Assembly (NCBI GenBank): GCA_017397695.1
Contig: JAFQIF010000160.1
Span: forward strand, 1-9,229
DNA: 9,229 nt
From: Clostridia bacterium
Lineage (GTDB): Bacteria > Bacillota_A > Clostridia > Christensenellales > Aristaeellaceae
Direction of reading: 5' to 3'
The position numbers and the translations under genes were made by a program. Below, piece by piece: positions 1 through 5,440 of this stretch (position 1 is its first letter; the number at the start of each line of letters is the position of its first letter). The notes beneath the pieces are model-generated. The model saw nothing but the letters and a program-made list of their open reading frames with translations. It ran no database searches and was not told the origin of the DNA.

Positions 1-1
1 A

Positions 2-50
2 CAAGGGATTTCATCCCTTGACCCTTCTTCGCTTCGCGGTGGCTTTAAGC
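2..50 (+). repeat. Intergenic palindromic repeat, copy A (partial)
   Basis: An 8-bp hairpin (arms 2-9 and 13-20, loop 10-12) is followed by ACCCTTCTTCGC and a G-rich tail. Positions 21-50 match 5302-5331 in 29 of 30 bases, the only difference being t at 40 against c at 5321. By comparison with the other copies, a first hairpin should lie just left of the window, so this copy is cut by the window edge. There is no coding potential or U-tract that would make it a gene or a terminator. It lies beyond the terminator of the oxidoreductase gene. Confidence 0.75.
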
Positions 51-79
51 TGCCTTAACGAGCTTTCTATCCCTTTTGA

Positions 80-113
80 AAACAAAGACCTTCCTCCCGG
101 AAGGTCTTTGTTT
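80..113 (-). terminator. Rho-independent terminator of the hydrolase-oxidoreductase operon
   Basis: A perfect 15-bp inverted repeat (arms 80-94 and 99-113) with a 4-nt loop begins 4 nt after the oxidoreductase stop codon. Read on the minus strand, the right side of the stem is T-rich (TCTTTGTTTT), giving the weak rU:dA stretch expected of an intrinsic terminator. Confidence 0.85.
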
Positions 114-117
114 ATCA

Positions 118-1173
118 TCAATGCCACTTCATCACGTCCACAGTCTCCGCCGCATCCCGATTCGCCAGTTCCGTCAGCACGATGGACATATAGCTATCGC
201 GGAACGCATACGGATAATGCATTTTTCCGCCCGCAAGCGCTGCAGCAAAGCGCGTCATCACCGTGCACACGGCGATATCGTCCTCCGTCATCGCTGCATC
301 ACACCTGAACGGATTGGTATACACGCGCTCTCCGTCAAAATCGATCGCACGCAGCGTGCCCGTGATCAGATCGTGGTGATAAATAAGCCTGCTCGTTTCC
401 GGCCTGCCGTCTTCCCTCACCCAGCGCACCTCGTCATCGAAGATCTCGCCGCGCGTGCCCAGAATGCGCAGGTGGTTGCTGCGGATTGCGCTGTGATACT
501 GGCTGCCCGCAAAGTCATGCATGCCCACGCGCCCGCCGCCAAAGTCGAATTGCGCCAGTACGCGGTATTCATTCTCGATTTCACCGCCCGCCACGTAACC
601 CGGTCGTCCGCCGGTATGCACAATCGGTGTGGTCAGCTTGCGTGCGCGGATGGACACAGGACCGCTCTCCTCGCCCAGATACGCACGCAGCATGCTGATG
701 CCGTGATAGTCGTGCATCATGGACATCCAGACACTGTGTACATCACCCAGAATGCCCTTTTCAATCAGCGCGCGGCGCGCCTGATGATTCGGATAGAGGA
801 AGTACTGCTCTGCCATTTCCAGCGGCGTGCCCGTCTGCTGATGCACGCGCAGAATCTCTTCAAGCGTCTCAATATCCGTCGCCAGCGGCGTCTCGCTGAG
901 CACCGGCACGCCGCGGCGCAGCAGTTCCAGCGTCGCAGCGGGCATCGCCGCCTTGGTCAGGCAGGATACGACGAAATCCGGCTTTGTTTCCAGCATTGCA
1001 TCCAGATCGTCAAACGCCATCACGCCGTGCGCCGCTTCAAATGCTTCCGCCTTTTCATGGCTTCTGCACCATACGCCCGTGAGCTCAAAGATTTCCGGCA
1101 GATTAAGCGCCGCACGCACGAAAAACATCGCCCGCCAGCCATTGCCCACAATCGCATATCGGATCTTCTTCAT
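118..1173 (-). CDS. Gfo/Idh/MocA-family NAD(P)-dependent oxidoreductase with altered EKP motif
   Basis: This 351-residue protein has the two-domain layout of the Gfo/Idh/MocA family: an N-terminal Rossmann fold with GNGWRA (G10, G12, A15) for dinucleotide binding, then an alpha/beta substrate domain beginning near residue 122 (EQYFLYP) with the typical IEKGILGDV segment at 137-145. Members oxidise or reduce sugars, inositols and related compounds in the cytoplasm; the substrate here cannot be told. The family's EKP motif reads E94-T95-P96, so the lysine that usually supports catalysis and cofactor binding is missing, and the usual G-x-H-x-x-D catalytic stretch is not obvious (HDYHGISMLR near 154). 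The ATG at 1173 was chosen over an upstream GTG at 1188 because GAGGAA stands about 9 nt before it and Rossmann proteins start MKKIRYAIVG. It follows the hydrolase gene by 4 nt, so the two are almost certainly one operon. Confidence 0.85.
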   Translation of the reverse strand: MKKIRYAIVGNGWRAMFFVRAALNLPEIFELTGVWCRSHEKAEAFEAAHGVMAFDDLDAMLETKPDFVVSCLTKAAMPAATLELLRRGVPVLSETPLATDIETLEEILRVHQQTGTPLEMAEQYFLYPNHQARRALIEKGILGDVHSVWMSMMHDYHGISMLRAYLGEESGPVSIRARKLTTPIVHTGGRPGYVAGGEIENEYRVLAQFDFGGGRVGMHDFAGSQYHSAIRSNHLRILGTRGEIFDDEVRWVREDGRPETSRLIYHHDLITGTLRAIDFDGERVYTNPFRCDAAMTEDDIAVCTVMTRFAAALAGGKMHYPYAFRDSYMSIVLTELANRDAAETVDVMKWH

Positions 1174-1177
1174 CGGC

Positions 1178-2137
1178 TTATTCCTCACTCAAAAACTCGA
1201 TGACCTGATTCACATAATCGCCCAGCACTTCGTCGTGCGAGCTGTAGAGCTCATGCTTGGCGTCGAACTTGACCAACTTTCCGTCCGGCACACGCTGAAT
1301 GAATTTCTCCTGCTCCTCAAGACCCACAATGTGATCCTGAATCGCCTGACAGAGCATCACCGGAACGCGGATCATCTGCGCGCGATGCATAAGCGGCTCG
1401 GTCACGCCGGCAGCCTCCCGCACCCAGCTATACGTCGGGCTGCAGTTCTGCAGTTCTGGACGCGCCACACGCTTTGCCTGATAATAATCGAACCTCGCGC
1501 GGCTGGTCATGCACGAAGTCTCGTATTTCTCGCGCGCCGGATCAAACGGCTTGCCGACAAACGCACGCTCTTTGCCCTTGCCCGCCGCGCAGAATACACG
1601 GCCCAACTCCTTGGCCGCCCTGCGAGGCATCGGCTTGGTGATCGGCGCGATCATCGGCGCATTGAGCACCGCACGCGAGAACCACTCCGGATGCTCAATC
1701 AGCGCAAAAGCAGCCACCGCACCGCCCATAGAATGGCCATAGAGACACAGCTTCAGCCCACGCGTGCGCGGATAGACAATCTTCTCTATAAATTCTTCCA
1801 GGTCACGCAGATAGTCGCCAAAGTGCTCCACGTGCGTTACCGACAGATCGTCCACCTCGCGCACAGACTTTCCATGGCCGCGCTGATCCATGGAAAAGAC
1901 GCTGAATCCATTGCTTACAAAATACCATGCAAGCTCACGGAACTTTTCGGCGCACTCCGTATAGCCATGCACAATCACGACAGCCTTTCGCGCATCGTAT
2001 CGGTTATAGATTTCGCAGTGCAGCGCGCCGCCGGTGGAAAGAGGCATGTCGATCTCCTCTCTCATCGCAGCCAGGCCCGGCTCCACAACCTTGCTCATCA
2101 GCTTTTCGTACTGCGCTTCGCGTATGATCTTGACCAT
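1178..2137 (-). CDS. Alpha/beta hydrolase, lysophospholipase/monoacylglycerol lipase-like
   Basis: This 319-residue protein belongs to the serine alpha/beta hydrolases of the Hydrolase_4 (PldB / monoacylglycerol lipase) type. Visible features in order are VVIVHGYTE (53-61, oxyanion-hole HG), MDQRGHGKS (83-91), the nucleophile elbow GHSMGG with Ser136, the acid Asp268 in QAIQDHIVG, and His295 in DAKHELYSS. The complete triad implies an active esterase, probably on lysophospholipids, monoglycerides or similar lipid esters; the exact substrate is inferred from family only. There is no signal peptide or membrane segment, so it is probably cytoplasmic or peripherally membrane-bound. The length fits the family (E. 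coli PldB is about 340). The ATG at 2137 has GGAGG and AAAGGA upstream. It is the first gene of an operon with the Gfo/Idh/MocA gene, behind the promoter at 2185-2213. Confidence 0.88.
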   Translation of the reverse strand: MVKIIREAQYEKLMSKVVEPGLAAMREEIDMPLSTGGALHCEIYNRYDARKAVVIVHGYTECAEKFRELAWYFVSNGFSVFSMDQRGHGKSVREVDDLSVTHVEHFGDYLRDLEEFIEKIVYPRTRGLKLCLYGHSMGGAVAAFALIEHPEWFSRAVLNAPMIAPITKPMPRRAAKELGRVFCAAGKGKERAFVGKPFDPAREKYETSCMTSRARFDYYQAKRVARPELQNCSPTYSWVREAAGVTEPLMHRAQMIRVPVMLCQAIQDHIVGLEEQEKFIQRVPDGKLVKFDAKHELYSSHDEVLGDYVNQVIEFLSEE

Positions 2138-2184
2138 AGCTTTTCCTTTCCTCCAGAGTTTGTCGTTTCTGTCTCATTACAATC

Positions 2185-2213
2185 ATTATAGCGCAAAAAA
2201 GCCCCTCCTTCAA
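2185..2213 (-). promoter_or_regulatory. Sigma-A-type promoter of the hydrolase operon
   Basis: On the minus strand TTGAAG (plus coordinates 2208-2213) stands 17 bp before a perfect TATAAT (2185-2190). Transcription would start near 2178, leaving a leader of about 40 nt before the hydrolase ATG. The -35 box lies in the loop and stem of the terminator of the preceding ribbon-helix-helix gene. Evidence is sequence match and spacing only. Confidence 0.65.
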
Positions 2214-2221
2214 GGAGGGGC
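2195..2221 (-). terminator. Rho-independent terminator of the ribbon-helix-helix gene
   Basis: A GC-rich 9-bp stem (2201-2209 with 2213-2221) and 3-nt loop is followed on the minus strand by six T (2195-2200). It sits 7 nt after the stop codon of the small ribbon-helix-helix gene and separates it from the hydrolase operon. Confidence 0.9.
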
Positions 2222-2228
2222 GGAGCAG

Positions 2229-2393
2229 TCATTCCTCTTCTTTTTCGTTTTGGTCGCGTTCAGCTTTATTCTTCAGGATACGCTTGAGAACCATATTCAC
2301 ATACTGCGAAAAGGAACGGTCGCTCTCCTCTGCGAGCGCCTTGATTCCTTCGACGACATCGTGATCAAGTGTAAGGCTTACATTCTTTTTCAC
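2229..2393 (-). CDS. Small ribbon-helix-helix (Arc/CopG-like) DNA-binding protein
   Basis: This 54-residue protein has the plan of a ribbon-helix-helix repressor: a short beta strand (KKNVSLTL, 2-9) that would pair with its partner in the dimer and insert into the major groove, helix A (about 11-23, HDVVEGIKALAEE), a turn at SDRS, helix B (about 27-43, SFSQYVNMVLKRIL), and a charged Lys/Glu tail. Such proteins are antitoxins, plasmid copy regulators or autorepressors. The GTG at 2393 was preferred to one at 2414 because AAGGGG lies 8 nt before it and the protein then begins MKKNVSLTL, as family members do; the longer form would add seven residues. No toxin follows on the same strand: the gene is ended at once by a strong terminator. 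Its divergent neighbour at 2514-2792 is the likeliest partner or target. Confidence 0.8.
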   Translation of the reverse strand: MKKNVSLTLDHDVVEGIKALAEESDRSFSQYVNMVLKRILKNKAERDQNEKEEE

Positions 2394-2446
2394 TATTATA
2401 TCCCCTTCATCCACTACCTGCTTACACTTGATTATATCTTATTCTA

Positions 2447-2475
2447 TTGCAATACATGATGTTGTGCTATACAAT
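2447..2475 (+). promoter_or_regulatory. Promoter of the 92-residue plus-strand gene
   Basis: TTGCAA (2447-2452) and TACAAT (2470-2475) are 17 bp apart, predicting a start near 2482 and a leader of about 30 nt. An overlapping TATAAT at 2480-2485 lacks a well-placed -35. The minus strand also carries TATAAT (plus coordinates 2431-2436) suited to the ribbon-helix-helix gene, but without a convincing -35. The region 2394-2513 is strongly AT-rich compared with its surroundings. Confidence 0.5.
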
Positions 2476-2490
2476 ATTATATAATAGCAC
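2464..2490. promoter_or_regulatory. Inverted repeat over the plus-strand promoter, candidate operator
   Basis: GTGCTAT (2464-2470) and ATAGCAC (2484-2490) form a perfect 7-bp inverted repeat around a 13-bp AT-only-but-one spacer. It covers the -10 box and the predicted start site of the plus-strand gene. The likeliest binder is the ribbon-helix-helix protein encoded next door; that is inference from position. Confidence 0.5.
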
Positions 2491-2513
2491 TATATATCAT
2501 TGAGGTGATTCTT

Positions 2514-2792
2514 ATGTTTTTTATCGAAGAACTTCAAAATGCATTCCTTCAGCTGAAAAACATGCTCGACGAAGACCAGAATGCAGACATGCTCGACATG
2601 GCCTATGCCGAATTCACACTCAAATGCTATGCAGGTTATGCTGACAGGATTTACAGAACGCTTCTACAAAAAGGTGCACCGCTGAGCAGCGCCATGAATG
2701 AAATTGGCATCGATATGCCACGCGATCAGCTGCTGGTATTGCTGGATACATTCTATCTCTTTCTGCACAGCAACACCAGGCCATTCAACTGA
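2514..2792 (+). CDS. Hypothetical small acidic helical protein, unknown function
   Basis: I do not recognise this 92-residue protein. It is the only plus-strand gene here. It is acidic (13 Asp/Glu against 7 Lys/Arg), with a likely long amphipathic first helix (residues 3-30, IEELQNAFLQLKNMLDED), a Tyr-rich middle (31-48) and a hydrophobic last helix (71-84, DQLLVLLDTFYLFL); no signal peptide is seen and it is too polar overall for an integral membrane protein. The ATG at 2514 has GAGGTG 6 nt before it; an upstream GTG at 2505 overlaps that site and is less likely. Its base composition is lower in GC than the housekeeping neighbours, which hints at a separate origin. It is divergent from the ribbon-helix-helix gene and is closed by a terminator. 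A role as a repressor-controlled effector is possible but unproven. Confidence 0.65.
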   Translation: MFFIEELQNAFLQLKNMLDEDQNADMLDMAYAEFTLKCYAGYADRIYRTLLQKGAPLSSAMNEIGIDMPRDQLLVLLDTFYLFLHSNTRPFN

Positions 2793-2827
2793 AAAGGGCG
2801 CCCAGCCTGCACCGGGCGCCCTTTTTT
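2792..2827. terminator. Bidirectional Rho-independent terminator
   Basis: A 12-bp stem (2792-2803 with 2814-2825), eight pairs of it GC-only, encloses a 10-nt loop. The plus strand continues TTTTTT (2822-2827) after the GC stem, and the minus strand reads TTTT then C. It lies between the convergent 92-residue gene, whose stop codon ends at 2792, and the membrane-protein gene, whose stop codon is at 2829-2831, and serves both. Confidence 0.9.
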
Positions 2828-2828
2828 C

Positions 2829-3269
2829 TTACATTCGCTTGTTATAGATATGCCACGCCGCCAGCTTGATCAGCGCCACCGCGCACAGCAAAAACGATCC
2901 CATCAGCGCATAGAATTCGTCCCCTCGCGCAAGCGCCGTCAGCATCACTGCAATCATCGCTAATATCGCCGCAATCGCTGCGACGCTTTGCGCCTTGTAG
3001 GCCACGGCCAACCCGCGTTCATCCGTCATCGCCAGTTCAAAACCTCTTGCGCGCACTTCGCCAAGGTGCCACCGGCGCAGAAGCAGCACGCCGCCGATCA
3101 GCGCAAACGAAGAACCCATTCCACTTGCCATGCCCGCGATGCTCGTCGCCAGATGCGCTTCATCCGGTAGCAGATCGCCCGCCGCAGCGCCCGCAGCCAT
3201 CATCACAAGGCCCATAATCAGCAGCCCTTTCAGATACTTCGGGTTGTTTATTTTCGACTTATTCTTCAT
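2829..3269 (-). CDS. Four-helix integral membrane protein, regulator-linked (DUF2178-like)
   Basis: This 146-residue protein has four probable membrane segments at about 13-31, 40-64, 94-113 and 119-138. Between helices 2 and 3 is MTDERG followed by YKAQS (81-95), resembling the DER...KA signature of small membrane families such as DUF2178 that are often encoded next to an XRE regulator; the family name is a best guess. Its function is unknown; partners of this kind are inferred to sense or respond to envelope conditions. The ATG at 3269 is chosen over in-frame upstream codons because GGGAGG lies about 9 nt before it and the upstream codons fall within the regulator gene. It starts 4 nt after the regulator's stop codon, so the two are one operon. 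Confidence 0.75.
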   Translation of the reverse strand: MKNKSKINNPKYLKGLLIMGLVMMAAGAAAGDLLPDEAHLATSIAGMASGMGSSFALIGGVLLLRRWHLGEVRARGFELAMTDERGLAVAYKAQSVAAIAAILAMIAVMLTALARGDEFYALMGSFLLCAVALIKLAAWHIYNKRM

Positions 3270-3273
3270 TGCG

Positions 3274-3480
3274 TCATACCTCCCGTTCATCACTGTCGTC
3301 AAAGATTTCCTCAATCGGCATCGCAAAATACCGCGCCAGCCGGAACGCCAGCGAAAGAGATGGATTATACTTTCCCTTCTCCAGCGAAATCACCGTCTGC
3401 CGTGACACGCCCAGCGCCTGCGCCAGATCCTCCTGACGGATGCCTCTTTCCTTTCTCAGCATTTCCAGTCTGTTTTTCAT
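3274..3480 (-). CDS. XRE/Cro-CI family helix-turn-helix transcriptional regulator
   Basis: This 68-residue protein is one compact HTH_3 domain. The segment MKNRLEMLRKERGIRQEDLA (1-20) begins the fold, the helix-turn-helix covers about 16-36, and the recognition helix is SRQTVISLEKGKY (26-38). PSLSLAFRLARYF and IEEIF complete the domain, followed by an acidic tail. Single-domain regulators like this bind DNA as dimers and commonly repress their own operon. The start was set at the ATG at 3480, with GGAG about 10 nt before it; a TTG at 3507 would add nine residues that do not belong to the domain. It is the first gene of an operon with the membrane protein, behind a strong promoter flanked by two similar 19-bp sites that are probably its operators. 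Confidence 0.9.
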   Translation of the reverse strand: MKNRLEMLRKERGIRQEDLAQALGVSRQTVISLEKGKYNPSLSLAFRLARYFAMPIEEIFDDSDEREV

Positions 3481-3499
3481 CCAATCGTCTCCGTTTACA

Positions 3500-3518
3500 A
3501 AAGTCAAGCTTACTTTAC
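3500..3518 (-). promoter_or_regulatory. Operator-like repeat, start-site copy
   Basis: These 19 bp match 3546-3564 in 16 positions (consensus GTAAAnTAAnCTTGACnTT on the minus strand). The copy lies at the predicted transcription start and in the leader of the regulator gene. It also contains an AAAGT-N7-ACTTT dyad, as expected for a dimeric regulator. Confidence 0.55.
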
Positions 3519-3524
3519 ATCGAT

Positions 3525-3553
3525 AGTATATAATATGTCCGCAGGAATGTCAA
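3525..3553 (-). promoter_or_regulatory. Near-consensus sigma-A promoter of the XRE regulator operon
   Basis: On the minus strand a perfect TTGACA (plus coordinates 3548-3553) is 17 bp before TATACT (3525-3530). Transcription would begin near 3518, about 38 nt before the regulator ATG. A promoter this strong in front of a small repressor suggests tight autorepression. Confidence 0.8.
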
Positions 3554-3576
3554 GGTTATTTTACATTCCTGCGGAC
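3537..3576. repeat. 14-bp-armed palindrome downstream of the nitroreductase gene
   Basis: Arms 3537-3550 and 3563-3576 are perfect reverse complements with a 12-nt centre. On the minus strand it begins 12 nt after the nitroreductase stop codon, so it may end that transcript or protect its 3' end. No T-tract follows on the minus strand (it reads ATATTATATA), so it is not a standard intrinsic terminator. The -35 box of the regulator promoter straddles its inner edge, so it could equally be a regulatory site. Confidence 0.6.
3546..3564 (-). promoter_or_regulatory. Operator-like repeat, -35 copy
   Basis: This is the second copy of the 19-bp repeat, 46 bp from the one at 3500-3518. It contains the TTGACA box itself, so a protein bound here would block polymerase. 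The XRE regulator encoded downstream is the likely binder; this is inferred from position. Confidence 0.5.
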
Positions 3577-3588
3577 GGTTTTATCAAA

Positions 3589-4338
3589 TTACTTGCCCTC
3601 GCACCATTCCTCGATCATCTGCGCAGCGCTTCGGCTCATCTCGCGGCTGAAATCGCAGTTCCACTTGCGCTTGGTAAACGCCATGATCCAGCGGTCAAAG
3701 CCTTCCTCGTCCAGGCTCTGGCGCTCCTTGAGCATGCGGATCATCTCATCGGCGCCCTGATCCTGCTTGTAGCAGTTCTCATGCACGACGTCCTCCAGCT
3801 TAAAGCGCGGCGGCTTCTTGCGGTCGATCTGGCTCTGCGTCGGCTTGCCGAATACAGCCATCGCCACCGGCTTGACATACTCCGGCAGGCCGAGAATCTC
3901 GCGCTGGGTATCGCAGTGCTCAATGATATCGCCGATATAGCAGGAGCCGTAGCCCAGCGCATCAGCGGCGACGACGGTCGCATGCGCAGCGATGATGGTA
4001 TCGGCCGTAGCGAGCATGAAATCGCCTTCGGCCGGCACGCGCAGTTCCTCGCCCAGATCCAGCGTCTTAAACACCTCGAACCAGCGGCGATAATCCGCAC
4101 AGAACACGAGCACCAGCGGCGCAGTCGCGATAAACGGCTGATTGTCGCAGGACTTAGCAAGCGCCGCCTTCTTCTCGGGATCGGTCACATTGATGATCGT
4201 CCACAGGGTCATGTTGCCCGCGCTGGGAGCCTGCACAGCGGCATTCAGAATCGCCTCCACGTCCTCGCGCGGCATCGGCTCCTGCACAAACTGGCGTACG
4301 CTCTTGCGCTCCATGAGCAGCTTGATGGTCTCATTCAT
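3589..4338 (-). CDS. FMN-dependent nitroreductase-family oxidoreductase
   Basis: This 249-residue protein is a nitroreductase-fold flavoprotein. It begins with the family signature ERKSVRQF (about 8-15), followed by REDVEAILNAAVQAPSAGNMTLW (FMN contact and dimer region) and the later GYGSCYIGDI loop that contacts the flavin. Members are cytoplasmic FMN homodimers that pass electrons from NAD(P)H to nitroaromatics, quinones or flavins; the length fits the NfsA/NfrA-like branch, but the physiological substrate cannot be told. The ATG at 4338 was chosen over an upstream in-frame start at 4374 because GGAGG lies about 10 nt before it and the protein then starts directly at the first family helix. 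Its first 8 nt overlap the end of rsmI, so translation is probably coupled. It is probably the last gene of its unit, followed by the palindrome at 3537-3576. Confidence 0.88.
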   Translation of the reverse strand: MNETIKLLMERKSVRQFVQEPMPREDVEAILNAAVQAPSAGNMTLWTIINVTDPEKKAALAKSCDNQPFIATAPLVLVFCADYRRWFEVFKTLDLGEELRVPAEGDFMLATADTIIAAHATVVAADALGYGSCYIGDIIEHCDTQREILGLPEYVKPVAMAVFGKPTQSQIDRKKPPRFKLEDVVHENCYKQDQGADEMIRMLKERQSLDEEGFDRWIMAFTKRKWNCDFSREMSRSAAQMIEEWCEGK

Positions 4339-5233
4339 CGGTTTCGTCCTCCTCTTCAAATGTGTAATCAGCAATCAGATCATCCAGAAAGCGCTGCACA
4401 TTCGTTCGCGCTTTATATATGTCGTTGCGCTTATGCCCGCGCTCGGCAAGCGTCATCGCCGCCTGCCGCAGGTCAAAGCCGTTCAGGAGTTCCTCAAAGA
4501 GCTGCGCCTCCAGGCTCGCGCTGCTGGCCGCTTGTTCCTCGGGCAGCTGCACATCGCTCATATCCAGTACGAGGCAGTATTCGCCCTTTTCGGCCTTTGC
4601 GTTGCTCTCCAGCATATCCAGCACTTCCTCCGCCGTGCCTCGGATGGTCTTTTCATACAGCTTGGTCAGGTCGCAGCTGGCGGAGATGCGGCAGCCCGGC
4701 AGCGTTTCGCTGATGACGCGCACCAGCTCGATCACACGGTGCGGGCTCTCGTGCACAACGCCGATGGGATTGCCGCTGCGCTTCATGGCGATCAGCTTTT
4801 CGCGCAGTTCCTTCTTCTGCCGGGGCAAAAAGCCGTAGAACGCAAACTCGCGCGTATCAAATCCGCTGACGGAAAGCGCGCTGGCCATGGCCGTCGGACC
4901 GGGCACGGCAAGCACCTCGATGCCAAGCGCCGCCGCCTCGCGCGCCAGCACGCTGCCCGGATCGCTGATACAAGGCGTGCCTGCATCGGTCACCACCGCA
5001 ACGTCCATCTCCTCGTCAAGCATTCTCTGGGGCAGGGAGGACGCACGATGCTCCTCGTTATGCTGATGATTGGAGACACAGGGGGTATCAATGCCGAAGT
5101 GATTGAGCAGCGCGCGCGTCACGCGCGTATCCTCCGCCGCGATCAGATCGACGCTTTTGAGCGTCTCGATTGCGCGCGGGGTCATGTCGCCCAGATTGCC
5201 GATCGGCGTGGCGACCACATAAAGACAGGCCAT
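4331..5233 (-). CDS. rsmI: 16S rRNA (cytidine-1402-2'-O)-methyltransferase
   Basis: This 300-residue protein is RsmI, of the tetrapyrrole (SUMT-like) methylase fold, which uses S-adenosylmethionine to methylate the 2'-O of C1402 in the ribosomal P site. The hallmarks are YVVATPIGNLGDMTPRA (5-21), AAEDTR (32-37), DAGTPCISDPG (83-93), VPGPTAMASAL (110-120) and FYGFLPRQKKEL. The length is close to E. coli RsmI (286). The start is clear: AAGGAGG at 5240-5246 lies 6 nt before the ATG. It lies downstream of rsmH on the same strand, separated by 207 nt of palindromic repeat, and overlaps the nitroreductase gene by 8 nt. RsmH adds the N4 methyl to the same nucleotide, so the two genes together make m4Cm1402. 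Confidence 0.95.
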   Translation of the reverse strand: MACLYVVATPIGNLGDMTPRAIETLKSVDLIAAEDTRVTRALLNHFGIDTPCVSNHQHNEEHRASSLPQRMLDEEMDVAVVTDAGTPCISDPGSVLAREAAALGIEVLAVPGPTAMASALSVSGFDTREFAFYGFLPRQKKELREKLIAMKRSGNPIGVVHESPHRVIELVRVISETLPGCRISASCDLTKLYEKTIRGTAEEVLDMLESNAKAEKGEYCLVLDMSDVQLPEEQAASSASLEAQLFEELLNGFDLRQAAMTLAERGHKRNDIYKARTNVQRFLDDLIADYTFEEEDETDE

Positions 5234-5256
5234 GTTTTACCTCCTTGGGGGATACG

Positions 5257-5426
5257 TTAGGGCTGCCGCCCTAAGACCTGCTCGGGGACATCTTCCCCGA
5301 AACCCTTCTTCGCTTCGCGGCGGCTTTAAGCAAATTGATCTTATTTCCTCCGCTGCGCGCATACGCACAGCGAAGAAGGGTGCAGGGACAATGTCCCTGC
5401 CAGGGGCATGGGGACGGAGTCCCCAT
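5257..5426. repeat. Composite palindromic repeat, copies B and B' in inverted orientation
   Basis: This fills most of the rsmH-rsmI gap. The plus-oriented unit has hairpin 1 (5257-5263/5268-5274), hairpin 2 (5282-5288/5294-5300) and the tail ACCCTTCTTCGC (5302-5313). The opposite unit has its tail as the reverse complement at 5369-5381, hairpin 2 at 5382-5389/5393-5400 and hairpin 1 at 5408-5415/5419-5426. The tails face each other, and 5303-5314 pairs perfectly with 5369-5380, so the whole element could fold into one large structure. This matches the build of bacterial interspersed mosaic elements. No hairpin has a U-tract, so transcription from rsmH into rsmI may continue. The 207-nt gap holds no other gene. 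Confidence 0.8.
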
Positions 5427-5440
5427 ACGTCCCCCATAAC

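Noticed and set aside
76..2191. Plus-strand open frames of 375 and 412 codons opposite the oxidoreductase and hydrolase genes
   Set aside because: They start in or cross terminators, lack ribosome binding sites and lie antisense to genes with intact catalytic motifs.
2229..2792. A standard type II toxin-antitoxin operon
   Set aside because: The two genes are divergent, not in tandem, each has its own terminator, and the 92-residue protein shows no motif of a known toxin family. It is kept only as an open question.
3535..5260. Long plus-strand open frames opposite the nitroreductase and rsmI genes (392 and 372 codons)
   Set aside because: They are frame shadows of well-supported minus-strand genes, with compositions rich in Arg, His and Ala and no recognisable motifs.
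5257..5426. Riboswitch or T-box leader before rsmI
   Set aside because: The hairpins belong to a repeat shared with two other sites in the window, with no known riboswitch core or T-box motif and no terminator stem.
5257..5426. CRISPR array in the rsmH-rsmI gap
   Set aside because: The repeated units are hairpins in inverted orientation, without evenly spaced direct repeats, spacers or cas genes.
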